Positions 1-6,091 of a DNA stretch of 6,091 nt are shown in pieces. The position numbers and the translations under genes were made by a program. Below the pieces are notes generated by a model. It was not told the origin of the DNA and made no database searches. It saw only the letters and a program-made list of their open reading frames with translations. Positions within the stretch are counted from its first letter, which is position 1, and each line of letters begins with the position of its first letter. Source of the DNA: Gammaproteobacteria bacterium (GTDB lineage Bacteria > Pseudomonadota > Gammaproteobacteria > UBA9214); NCBI GenBank assembly GCA_029859555.1, contig JAOUCV010000140.1:1-6091 (forward strand). The letters are read 5' to 3'.

Positions 1-822
1 GTTATCTACCAGGTGTTTGCGGTACTGGGTCCAGGCATCCCGTATGAACAGATAAGGGTCCAGTGCGTCTCTTTTGATGCCTTCGTAGGTGTCTTTGTCA
101 AGCGCGACCGTGTTGACCGTCCGCAGGGCAATGGCAGCCCAGTAGTCACGGTCTTCCCACAGATAGTAGGTCAGGTCCATGCGGGAATCTGCAAGCAGTC
201 CAACACCATCCCTGAAACTGGAGGGACCAAAGAACGGTAAAACCAGGTAGGGACCCGGGCCAATACCGTAGTAACCGAGTGTCTGGCCGCTGTCTTCGTC
301 TTTCTTCTTCAGGTTGAAGTGGTCCTTGGCGGTATCAAAAAAGCCGCCGATACCGATGGTCGTATTGACAGCAAAGCGGGTTAATTCATTACCTGCATCT
401 CCAAATTTTCCCTGCAGTCCTGCATTGATCATGCGCATCGGGCTGGCCAGGTTGGAAAAGAAATTGCCTATGCCGAGCATCAGGGGCTCGGGCATAACCC
501 AGCGATAACCCTTGGCAACCGGTTTTAACAGGTAGAAATAGAGCTTGTCGTTGAACCAGAAGATACCGCGATTGATAGGTTCCAGCGGGTCATAAACATC
601 GAGAAATTCTTCATCTTCATCGAGGAACAGCAGTTCATCATCAGTAAAATCATCCTCTGCTACTATTGTTTCCTTGCTGTCGGCATCACTGTCTGCTGCT
701 GCCAGGATGAGGAAGTTGCTTCCGTTCTCAGCAGTAATGTTTTCTGTGTAGGCAGGCGTGCTTCCACAAATACCAATAACCGGTACGCCCAGGGCAACTA
801 GCAGGATAAAGAACTTCTTCAT
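1..822 (-). CDS. mlaA: MlaA (VacJ) family outer-membrane phospholipid-removal protein, 3' end cut by window edge
   Basis: MlaA sits in the outer membrane and passes mislocalised outer-leaflet phospholipids to the periplasmic carrier MlaC for return to the inner membrane. I translated 274 codons; the frame is open to base 1, so the C-terminus is missing. Family blocks are clear: DPLEPINR (residues 78-85), TIGIGGFFDTA (155-165), GQTLGYYGIGPGPYLVLPFFG (within 179-199) and DPYLFIRDAW (255-264). Alignment with E. coli MlaA from memory suggests only a short tail is lost. The start ATG follows mlaD by 21 nt with only a weak GGA before it, but it begins a good signal peptide (MKKFF then a hydrophobic stretch to about residue 18). 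Two oddities: the Cys at 19 is preceded by Ile-Gly-Ile, a poor lipobox, and a strongly acidic stretch (residues 44-78, 17 Asp/Glu) separates the signal from the conserved domain. Family assignment is firm; lipidation is uncertain. Confidence 0.95.
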   Translation of the reverse strand, partial: MKKFFILLVALGVPVIGICGSTPAYTENITAENGSNFLILAAADSDADSKETIVAEDDFTDDELLFLDEDEEFLDVYDPLEPINRGIFWFNDKLYFYLLKPVAKGYRWVMPEPLMLGIGNFFSNLASPMRMINAGLQGKFGDAGNELTRFAVNTTIGIGGFFDTAKDHFNLKKKDEDSGQTLGYYGIGPGPYLVLPFFGPSSFRDGVGLLADSRMDLTYYLWEDRDYWAAIALRTVNTVALDKDTYEGIKRDALDPYLFIRDAWTQYRKHLVDN

Positions 823-843
823 GGTGATATCCGTGGTGTTTAT

Positions 844-1290
844 CTATTCACTTTCAAAGATGTATTTACTGACCAGTTCTTCAAGACTGATCGCAGATTC
901 TGTTTCATCAATTTCATCACCGGCTTCCAGCATGATATCCGAACCGCCCGGCGTCAGCTTGATGAACTTGTCTCCGATGATTCCCGAGGTGCGGATTGAG
1001 GCAATGCTGTCATCCGTCAGTTCAATGGTTTTGTCTATGTTCAGGTGCACCACCGCCTCATAGTCGCCGGCATCCAGTTCGATCTGGCTTACCTTGCCAA
1101 CCACGACGCCTGCCAGTTCAATAGTGGAGCCTTCCTTGAGTCCGCTGATCGAGGTAAAGCGTGCCGTCATCGGGTAGGTTTCGCTCTGGAAGGGGTTTAT
1201 GTCGCCCATCTTGACAGCCAGCCAGGAGAAACTGATAAAACCCGCCAGCAGGAATGCTCCGACGACAATTTCAAGACTTGTTCTTTTCAT
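844..1290 (-). CDS. mlaD: MlaD, MCE-domain subunit of the Mla phospholipid transporter
   Basis: MlaD is the inner-membrane-anchored MCE protein that forms a hexameric ring in the periplasm on top of the MlaE permease and exchanges phospholipid with MlaC. The 148-residue protein has one N-terminal membrane segment (about residues 7-26) and one MCE domain (about 37-115) with the signature GVVVGKV (61-67) and the SIRTSGIIGDKFI block (98-110). The segment around 129-145 (ETESAISLEELVSKYIF) matches the helix that follows the MCE domain in E. coli MlaD. It ends there, so the long low-complexity tail of the 183-residue E. coli protein is absent. A GGAG ribosome binding site (1297-1300) lies 6 nt before the ATG. 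The gene starts 40 nt after mlaE and ends 21 nt before mlaA, consistent with one transcript. Confidence 0.96.
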   Translation of the reverse strand: MKRTSLEIVVGAFLLAGFISFSWLAVKMGDINPFQSETYPMTARFTSISGLKEGSTIELAGVVVGKVSQIELDAGDYEAVVHLNIDKTIELTDDSIASIRTSGIIGDKFIKLTPGGSDIMLEAGDEIDETESAISLEELVSKYIFESE

Positions 1291-1330
1291 GGCTTGCTCC
1301 GTTTGCTGCTTTTATATGCCGTAACTGTAG

Positions 1331-2122
1331 TTACGAAAGTATCAATGAACCTATCAGGTAATCCCATACAAGGATGCTTACCGAGGCAAAAACCACGGCG
1401 TCAGTGGTGACCCGGCTGACGCCTTCGGCACCGAATACGCCGGTCCGGCTGAGGTGCAGAAAGTATCCCTTGAAAGTACAAATCCAGACGATCAGGACAC
1501 CGAAAATCAACGACTTGATCAGGCACAGGCGGATATCCGCCCATTCCACGCTGTTGTACATGCCCTGAAAATAGGAACCCTCGGATACACCCAGTAATAC
1601 GACCCCGGCAAGATAACCGCCAAAGATACCGACGATATTAAAAATAAATGCCAGTACCGGCAGGGATATCAGCGCGGCAACAAACTTGGGTGCAACCAGA
1701 TATTTTAACGGGTCGATGGCCATGCATTCGAGTGCGTCGATCTGTTCCGAGTGACGCATGATGCCGATCTCTGCGCAGATAGCGGAGCCTGCACGGCCAA
1801 TCACCATCAGGGCAGTGAGTACCGGTCCGAGTTCCTGGATCAGGCTGAGGGCAACAGCTGAACCCAGTAATTCCTCTGAACCAAATTGCTTCAGATTATG
1901 GTAGCCCTGCAAACCAAGCACCATGCCGGTAAACAGGCCGACAATGAGAATCACCGTGACCGAGCGGGCTCCAAAGAAATAGATCTGCCTGACAATGGCA
2001 TAAATAGAGTACGGTGGTCTGAATATACTGGCAAAGGATGCACCGAGGAACATACCCATTCTGCCGGTTGTCTCCAGCAGGTATAGAAAATTCTCTCCGA
2101 GCCTGGCGAGCAACTTAAGCAT
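1331..2122 (-). CDS. mlaE: MlaE, ABC-transporter permease of the Mla phospholipid transport system
   Basis: This is the membrane permease of the Mla (retrograde phospholipid) ABC transporter; it normally works as a dimer with the ATPase MlaF, the STAS protein MlaB and a hexamer of MlaD. The 263 residues match the family length (E. coli 260). Conserved parts seen: GMVLGLQGY (66-74), ELGPVLTAL (97-105), GRAGSAICAEIGIMRHSEQIDAL in two parts (109-131; this holds the cytoplasmic coupling region that contacts the ATPase) and MAIDPLKYLVAPKF (134-147). Several hydrophobic segments lie at about 52-72, 88-107, 148-178, 203-217 and 241-262. The ATG has no clear Shine-Dalgarno sequence, but the N-terminus aligns with E. 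coli MlaE from the first residue. mlaF, usually the gene directly before mlaE, is absent: a STAS gene ends 69 nt upstream instead. The coupling region is intact, so an ATPase partner is expected elsewhere. Confidence 0.95.
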   Translation of the reverse strand: MLKLLARLGENFLYLLETTGRMGMFLGASFASIFRPPYSIYAIVRQIYFFGARSVTVILIVGLFTGMVLGLQGYHNLKQFGSEELLGSAVALSLIQELGPVLTALMVIGRAGSAICAEIGIMRHSEQIDALECMAIDPLKYLVAPKFVAALISLPVLAFIFNIVGIFGGYLAGVVLLGVSEGSYFQGMYNSVEWADIRLCLIKSLIFGVLIVWICTFKGYFLHLSRTGVFGAEGVSRVTTDAVVFASVSILVWDYLIGSLILS

Positions 2123-2148
2123 GATTTCGGCGCTGTATGTCGTGTGAT

Positions 2149-2189
2149 TGCGGGTCGATACTGTGCTTGCTTGTCATGCGGATTGATAC
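2149..2189 (-). repeat. Imperfect 13-bp direct repeat in the spacer before mlaE
   Basis: On the minus strand GTATCAATCCGCA (2189-2177) recurs as GTATCGACCCGCA (2161-2149), 11 of 13 bases identical, 28 bp start to start. It lies in the 69-nt spacer between the STAS gene and mlaE, the longest spacer inside this part of the gene series. A regulator binding site is possible; chance similarity is equally possible. I found no convincing -35/-10 pair in this spacer. Confidence 0.3.
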
Positions 2190-2191
2190 AG

Positions 2192-2518
2192 TTAGTCGGT
2201 TAATCCGTCATCAACCGTATCGTACAGGGTGAATACCTTGTCGAGTCGCGCGAGTTCCAGTACCCGACGGGTGGGTTCACTGGCAGCAGCCAGGGAAAAG
2301 CGGCTGCCGCTTTTCTTTGCGGCCTGCAGTGCCTCGACAAGTGAGGCGACACCGGAACTGTCGATATAACTCACTTCCGACAGGTCGACGATGACATTGC
2401 TGGTTGACTCAAAACACTGCAGCAGGATTTCCCGTGCTGCCGGTGAGCTCTCCAGATCAATCTCGCCACTAAAGGCGACTACAGAGGCGTCTTGTTTTTG
2501 TGAAATTTCATGTTTCAT
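2192..2518 (-). CDS. STAS-domain anti-sigma-factor antagonist (SpoIIAA/RsbV-like)
   Basis: A 108-residue single STAS domain protein of the SpoIIAA/RsbV type, which in known partner-switching systems binds and neutralises a kinase/anti-sigma protein when dephosphorylated. The core is VVAFSGEIDL (13-22), VIVDLSEVSYIDSSGVASL (42-60) and the C-terminal helix around RVLELARL (85-92). Ser55, second serine of the DSSG motif, is the expected phosphorylation site by comparison with SpoIIAA Ser58. I chose the ATG at 2518 because the STAS fold begins there and the reading frame further upstream (to 2596) gives 26 unrelated residues. This start overlaps the end of the upstream phosphatase/kinase gene by 11 nt, which points to translational coupling and to that protein being its partner. 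It differs from the Mla subunit MlaB, whose E. coli sequence has DTGG at this place with no phosphorylatable serine. The downstream target is unknown; no sigma factor or separate anti-sigma factor is in the window. Confidence 0.9.
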   Translation of the reverse strand: MKHEISQKQDASVVAFSGEIDLESSPAAREILLQCFESTSNVIVDLSEVSYIDSSGVASLVEALQAAKKSGSRFSLAAASEPTRRVLELARLDKVFTLYDTVDDGLTD

Positions 2519-4274
2519 CTCTATTACTCTCGATGTATTTAACCATGCGTAACAGGTTTCCCTGACCGGAAGGTGCCGGCAGGTGTTCGACTTCATCCAT
2601 GATGTCGTGGATGATACAGATGCCCAAACCGCCGGGTCCGGGTTCTTCCGGCCATTCCGGTTTTAGTTTCTCCGGATCTACCGTGGGTGCTGAGTCCTGT
2701 AGCTGGAACTCGATTATGCCGTCTTTGCAGACTATTTCCAATGTTGCCTCGCCAGCCTCGACATCCTTGTAGGCATGCCGGACCACGTTCTGGATGGCTT
2801 CACCAACCGCGATAACGAGGTCGGTAGCCATGGACTTCGAACAGCCGCAGTCAGCGCAGGCCTTGTTGACGAATTCACGTGCTGCCTGTAATTCGCTGGC
2901 GCGCGCCGGGAATGTATGAAGGACCACCATTGGAGCGCTATTATGCGTTATATCGTCTGTTAAACAAGTAGTTGATGCGTCAATGGCCAGCAGCGTGATG
3001 TCGTCATGACGGGTGCGCCCGGTGTTACCCAGGCGCGAGACGACGGCTTCTATTCGCTCAGCCGCCGGCAGTCCGGCGGATTCCCTGATAATTGCAGTAA
3101 AACCGTCAACACCCAGCTGCCTGCCATTTGCCAGATCACCCTCGGTTACACCGTCCGTGAAGATATACAGCGTGCCATCGTCGAGGTGCAGGGTCTCCTT
3201 GCGGATACCGTCATCTCCGGCCTCCAGTGGCAGGATGCCCAGCGGCGGTGCACTTGCAGGGGTGGCTGTAAAGGAACCGTTGCGGGCGTGCAGCAGCGGT
3301 GGTTCATGACCGGCATTGGCCAGCTGTACCTCGCCGCTTGCCGGGTCAAACAGGCCGCAGACCATGGTGACAAACATGCCATGGATGGCTGTTTCGCAAA
3401 GCTCCCGGTTGATGGTCGCCAGCAGCACATGGGGTTCATGCAGCGTCTTGCCAAGACAGCGAAACAGGCTGGCGGTTTTGGACATCAGCAATGCCGCATC
3501 CATACCCTTGCCGGAAACATCACCAAGACTGAAATAGACGCGCCCGTCACCGAGTTCGAAGAAGTCATAAAAGTCCCCGGACATTTCATAGGCAGGCAGG
3601 TTGATGCCACAGACAGGAAATGGCGCAGGGCGGGCGGTGGGTAACAGGCTGCGCTGCATTTCGGTCGCCAGTTCCAGTTCGCGGCTGACGCGTTCCTGTG
3701 CAACCAGGTCTTCGGCCATATGTGCGTTACTGATCGCGAGCGCGGCAGCTGAGGCCAGTGTCTGCAGCATTAACAGGTCGGTGTCCGAAAACAGGCCGCT
3801 GGCATCGGATTTGTTGACCAGCTCGATAGCACCAATTTTTTCGAAGTGTCCGACCATCGGCGCACACAGAATCGAGCGAGTCCGAAAACCGGTGGATTCA
3901 TCCACAGAATGATCAAAGTCGGGATCCTGTTGTACATCCCTGACTATGCGGCTGCTGTTTTCTGCGACACACTGGCCGACGATACCTTCGCCGGTTTTCA
4001 GTGTAATACCATGAATGTCGACCGGGCCGACGCTGGCCATGCACACCAGGGTATTGTTTTTTTCGTCCAGCAAAAACAGTGCACCACCTTCTGCCTTGAC
4101 GAACTGTACGATAAGGTCGAGTGCTTTCTGGATGGTTTCTTCGATATTGAGCGTAACGGCCAGGTGGCCGCTCATTTTCGACAGCAATTCGAGGTGGGCG
4201 GAAACGTTGGTTGATTTCCTGCGATCGAAGCGCCGGGGGTCGCGACGGTCTTTGTTGTGAGGAAAGTCGCTCAT
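2508..4274 (-). CDS. GAF - PP2C (SpoIIE/RsbU) phosphatase - RsbW-like HATPase fusion protein
   Basis: A 588-residue cytoplasmic regulator with no membrane segment, carrying both enzymes of a partner-switching system. Order: basic N-terminus (about 9-20), GAF sensor domain (about 42-185), a short probably coiled-coil linker (186-212), a PP2C-type serine phosphatase (about 215-430) and a GHKL ATPase of the RsbW/SpoIIAB class (about 450-580). Phosphatase metal-site motifs are present: GDFYD (233-237), GDVSGKG (251-257), FTDG (372-375) and HDD (423-425). The kinase-type domain has the N-box pattern E492...N496...H500 and a GPGGLGI glycine loop (546-552); the usual D-x-G box is DSAP (527-530), lacking the glycine. 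The GAF domain presumably senses a small molecule or redox signal and tunes the phosphatase; ligand unknown. The likely substrate is the STAS protein encoded next, which overlaps it by 11 nt. The ATG has no Shine-Dalgarno sequence; it overlaps a 9-codon upstream frame. Architecture resembles HsbR of Pseudomonas, with GAF in place of a receiver domain. Confidence 0.92.
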   Translation of the reverse strand: MSDFPHNKDRRDPRRFDRRKSTNVSAHLELLSKMSGHLAVTLNIEETIQKALDLIVQFVKAEGGALFLLDEKNNTLVCMASVGPVDIHGITLKTGEGIVGQCVAENSSRIVRDVQQDPDFDHSVDESTGFRTRSILCAPMVGHFEKIGAIELVNKSDASGLFSDTDLLMLQTLASAAALAISNAHMAEDLVAQERVSRELELATEMQRSLLPTARPAPFPVCGINLPAYEMSGDFYDFFELGDGRVYFSLGDVSGKGMDAALLMSKTASLFRCLGKTLHEPHVLLATINRELCETAIHGMFVTMVCGLFDPASGEVQLANAGHEPPLLHARNGSFTATPASAPPLGILPLEAGDDGIRKETLHLDDGTLYIFTDGVTEGDLANGRQLGVDGFTAIIRESAGLPAAERIEAVVSRLGNTGRTRHDDITLLAIDASTTCLTDDITHNSAPMVVLHTFPARASELQAAREFVNKACADCGCSKSMATDLVIAVGEAIQNVVRHAYKDVEAGEATLEIVCKDGIIEFQLQDSAPTVDPEKLKPEWPEEPGPGGLGICIIHDIMDEVEHLPAPSGQGNLLRMVKYIESNRDET

Positions 4275-4300
4275 TGGGGTGCAGCGCTGCGGTGACTCAT
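4271..4300 (-). other. Possible 9-codon leader frame overlapping the phosphatase start
   Basis: On the minus strand an ATG at 4300 opens a frame of nine codons (MSHRSAAPQ) whose TGA overlaps the ATG of the phosphatase gene as ATGA. Neither start has a good Shine-Dalgarno sequence. Because the main gene lacks one, coupled re-initiation from this small frame is conceivable, but a frame this short arises easily by chance. Confidence 0.15.
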
Positions 4301-4332
4301 GTTGTCGCTGTGTATCAAGGAGTTGGAGAATA

Positions 4333-4349
4333 TATGAGCCACGCTCACA
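4333..4349 (-). other. Small hairpin downstream of tRNA-Pro
   Basis: The minus strand reads TGTGAGC-GTG-GCTCATA, a 7-bp stem (one G-U pair) with a 3-nt loop, starting about 31 nt beyond the tRNA 3' end. The next bases (TATTCTCC) are only weakly U-rich, so it is a poor intrinsic terminator; it might instead mark a processing site or 3' trailer of the tRNA transcript. It sits in the 106-nt gap between the tRNA and the phosphatase gene, in which I could not find a convincing promoter. Confidence 0.25.
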
Positions 4350-4380
4350 AGGACCTTTCTGATTGCAGCCGGTTGTTAAA

Positions 4381-4457
<77 letters not shown>

Positions 4458-4465
4458 TTTAACGT

Positions 4466-5467
4466 TTAACAGCTGCGGTTAACAGAAAACTCTGCGAGAC
4501 CGTACAATGCTTCCCGATAGGCTGAATCCGGCAACGGACTCAGTGCTTCAATGGCAAGTTCCGCTTCGTGTTTTGCGGCCTGCGCAGTGTACGGGATGCC
4601 TCCGGTTGATTCAATCACGGCACATACATCCTGCATATTGTCATGCCCTCCGTTCTCAATAGCCTTGCGAATCAGCTTTGCCTGGCCGGGCGTACCTTTG
4701 TGAATTGCATGGATTAGCGGCAGTGTCGGCTTGCCTTCGGCAAGGTCGTCACCGACATTTTTGCCGGTATCTTCCGGGGATGCGCTGTAGTCGAGCACGT
4801 CATCAATCAACTGGAAGGCAATACCCAGATGCAGGCCGTAACTGGCGAGTGCATTTTCAACAACTTCAGACTGGTTACTGAGTACTGCGCCGATCTGTGC
4901 GGCGGCTTCAAACAGGCGCGCGGTCTTGCGGCTGACGACGTCCAGATAACGGCTTTCGGTGGTGTCTGCGTCATGGCAGTTGAGCAGTTGCAGGACTTCG
5001 CCCTCGGCTATCGTGTTGGTAGTATGCGACATGATTTCCATGATGCGCATGTCATTGGCAGCTACCATCATTTCAAAGGCGCGCGAATACAGAAAATCAC
5101 CAACCAGAATGCTGGCTTCATTGCCCCACAGGGAATTGGCGGTCATGTTGCCACGCCGCAGCTGGGAGGCGTCCACCACGTCATCATGGAGCAGCGTGGC
5201 GGTGTGGATAAACTCGATGACGGCGGCCAGATTGATATGCTGGTTGCCATGGTAGCCGCAGGCATTTGCCGCCAGTAGCACCAGCATGGGTCTCAGGCGC
5301 TTGCCACCACTATTAATAATATAGTTGGAAAGCTGGTTTATCAGGGCCACGTCGCTGTGCAGGGAGCTGTGTATCAGCGCATTAACACCTGCCATATCCT
5401 CGGAGAGGAGTTCTCGCACCGAGTCGACAAATTGTATATCTGATTGAACTTTAACAAGTTTTAACAT
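4466..5467 (-). CDS. ispB: Octaprenyl (polyprenyl) diphosphate synthase, IspB family
   Basis: This trans-prenyltransferase adds isopentenyl diphosphate units to an allylic diphosphate to build the long side chain of ubiquinone/menaquinone; it is soluble and needs Mg2+. The 333 residues carry the family signatures: GGKRLRP (54-60), first Asp-rich motif DDVVD (95-99), RRG (104-106), KTARLFEAA (181-189), [10 protein letters not shown] with the second Asp-rich motif DDVLD (222-226) and [16 protein letters not shown] (235-250). Ala90, five residues before the first Asp-rich motif, is small, which in this family goes with long-chain products; the exact length cannot be read from sequence. The protein aligns with E. 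coli IspB over its whole length, with a few extra residues at the start. A GAGGA (5471-5475) lies 3 nt before the chosen ATG, rather close; Met25 is a possible alternative. It is divergent from rplU, as in E. coli, and a tRNA follows at once. Confidence 0.95.
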   Translation of the reverse strand: MLKLVKVQSDIQFVDSVRELLSEDMAGVNALIHSSLHSDVALINQLSNYIINSGGKRLRPMLVLLAANACGYHGNQHINLAAVIEFIHTATLLHDDVVDASQLRRGNMTANSLWGNEASILVGDFLYSRAFEMMVAANDMRIMEIMSHTTNTIAEGEVLQLLNCHDADTTESRYLDVVSRKTARLFEAAAQIGAVLSNQSEVVENALASYGLHLGIAFQLIDDVLDYSASPEDTGKNVGDDLAEGKPTLPLIHAIHKGTPGQAKLIRKAIENGGHDNMQDVCAVIESTGGIPYTAQAAKHEAELAIEALSPLPDSAYREALYGLAEFSVNRSC

Positions 5468-5570
5468 AAGTCCTCAAGTCTTCCTGCGGCGCCCGGGCTG
5501 CCGGTATGGCGCGGATTGTAACCCGGACAAGTTTAACGGGCTTGCCCACCTTGTGCCAGAATGGATTTGA

Positions 5571-5599
5571 TTGACCTGCCGGGACGCAAACATTAGAAT
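5571..5599 (+). promoter_or_regulatory. Sigma70-type promoter of rplU-rpmA
   Basis: TTGACC (5571-5576) and TAGAAT (5594-5599) are each one base from the consensus boxes and are separated by exactly 17 bp. Transcription should start near 5606, leaving a leader of about 40 nt before rplU. Bases after the -10 box (AGCGGCC, 5601-5607) are GC-rich, a discriminator type often linked to negative control by ppGpp/DksA at ribosomal promoters; that control is inferred. The rest of the 180-nt intergenic region (5468-5647) must hold the ispB promoter on the other strand, but I found only weak candidates there. Confidence 0.75.
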
Positions 5600-5647
5600 T
5601 AGCGGCCTTTTTCTACAATGATTTGTACGTATTTTGGAGTTTTCGAC

Positions 5648-5959
5648 ATGTATGCGGTTATAAAGACAGGCGGTAAGCAGTATCGCGTCACCCAGGGCGA
5701 CACATTGCGGGTAGAGACATTGGACGCCGGTGAGGGTGATTCTGTCGAATTCGACCATGTTCTGATGGTGGGTGAAGGCGAAGATGTAAAGATTGGTACT
5801 CCGTTGCTTGATGGCGGCAAGGTAACAGCGACAGTGAAGTCTCACGGCCGTGCCAAAAAAGTCGAGATTATCAAGTTCCGTCGCCGCAAGCATCACATGA
5901 AGCGCATGGGGCACCGTCAAAACTACACTGAAGTCGAAATTACCGGTATCAGCGGTTAA
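5648..5959 (+). CDS. rplU: 50S ribosomal protein L21
   Basis: L21 is a 23S rRNA-binding protein of the large ribosomal subunit. The 103 residues equal the E. coli length and match throughout: [14 protein letters not shown] at the start, [20 protein letters not shown] in the middle, and the basic [16 protein letters not shown] followed by TEVEITGIS at the C-terminus. I chose the ATG at 5648 because it gives the universal MYAV start and has GGAG (5636-5639) 8 nt upstream; an in-frame ATG at 5618 would add ten unrelated residues and has no ribosome binding site. rpmA follows after 24 nt on the same transcript. Confidence 0.98.
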   Translation: MYAVIKTGGKQYRVTQGDTLRVETLDAGEGDSVEFDHVLMVGEGEDVKIGTPLLDGGKVTATVKSHGRAKKVEIIKFRRRKHHMKRMGHRQNYTEVEITGISG

Positions 5960-5983
5960 CCGCCTGATCCAGAGGACTATTCA

Positions 5984-6091
5984 ATGGCACATAAAAAAGC
6001 AGGCGGCAGTACCCGTAACGGCCGCGATTCAGAATCGAAACGACTTGGCGTGAAGCGCTATGGTGGTGAGGCCGTACTGGCCGGTAATATT
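5984..6091 (+). CDS. rpmA: 50S ribosomal protein L27, 5' part (cut by window edge)
   Basis: L27 lies near the peptidyl transferase centre, where its N-terminal tail supports tRNA placement. Thirty-six codons are present, giving [20 protein letters not shown] then [16 protein letters not shown], the well-conserved start of L27; a full protein is about 85 residues. An AGAGGA ribosome binding site (5971-5976) is 7 nt before the ATG. The N-terminus is the mature proteobacterial form, without the cleavable extension found in Firmicutes. It is the second gene of the rplU-rpmA operon. Confidence 0.97.
   Translation, partial: MAHKKAGGSTRNGRDSESKRLGVKRYGGEAVLAGNI

Noticed and set aside
2192..2518. 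Calling the STAS protein MlaB because of the mla neighbours
   Set aside because: It has the phosphorylatable DSSG motif of anti-sigma antagonists, is coupled to a PP2C/kinase gene, and lies before mlaE rather than after mlaC. An MlaB-like role stays possible as a hypothesis only.
2519..2596. A 26-residue N-terminal extension of the STAS protein
   Set aside because: It would lie fully inside the phosphatase gene, is unlike STAS sequences, and the ATG at 2518 starts exactly at the domain.
3006..3644. A 212-codon open frame on the + strand inside the phosphatase gene
   Set aside because: It lies wholly antisense to a well-supported gene with intact PP2C motifs, shows no recognisable domain, and long antisense frames are common opposite such genes.
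5494..5526. CCGGG/CCCGG inverted repeat in the ispB leader
   Set aside because: The stem is about 6 bp with a loop over 20 nt and no U-run; too weak to call a terminator or attenuator.
5618..5647. A ten-residue N-terminal extension of L21 from the ATG at 5618
   Set aside because: L21 proteins begin MYAV; the ATG at 5648 has a well-placed GGAG, while 5618 has none and is only about 12 nt from the predicted transcript start.
5474..5920. A 148-codon minus-strand frame across the ispB-rplU spacer and rplU
   Set aside because: It covers the rplU promoter and most of rplU in antisense, has no recognisable family and no supporting ribosome binding site.

Overview
The window looks like ordinary chromosomal DNA of a gammaproteobacterium. 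The clearest markers are a divergent ispB / rplU-rpmA pair, an arrangement also found in E. coli, with protein sequences close to the E. coli ones. A proK-like tRNA-Pro(CGG) with encoded CCA and an Mla-type envelope lipid-transport cluster agree with this. I cannot name a genus from sequence alone. No transposase, phage gene, CRISPR array or integron feature was seen.

Layout from right to left. On the + strand, 5571-6091 holds a strong sigma70-type promoter, rplU (ribosomal protein L21) and the first 36 codons of rpmA (L27). Everything left of the ~180-nt divergent intergenic region is on the minus strand and reads leftwards: ispB (octaprenyl diphosphate synthase, quinone side chain), tRNA-Pro(CGG) 8 nt after it, a 106-nt gap, a GAF-PP2C-HATPase fusion protein, an 11-nt overlapping STAS anti-sigma-factor antagonist, a 69-nt spacer, then mlaE, mlaD and mlaA (mlaA runs off the left edge). 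Spacing among mlaE-mlaD-mlaA is short (40 and 21 nt) and no convincing terminator was found anywhere in the minus-strand series.

The genes fall into three functional blocks: translation (rplU, rpmA, tRNA-Pro), quinone synthesis (ispB), and a putative regulatory-plus-envelope block. In the last, a partner-switching pair (phosphatase and kinase domains in one polypeptide, plus a phosphorylatable STAS protein) sits immediately upstream of the permease, substrate-binding MCE protein and outer-membrane partner of an Mla retrograde phospholipid transporter. The transporter's ATPase gene mlaF, usually directly ahead of mlaE, is absent at that place, and the STAS protein stands where it would be expected. 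Because the canonical Mla complex contains its own STAS subunit (MlaB, which binds the ATPase MlaF), this arrangement suggests, but does not prove, that phosphorylation-controlled partner switching acts on lipid transport. That is the most interesting idea in the window.
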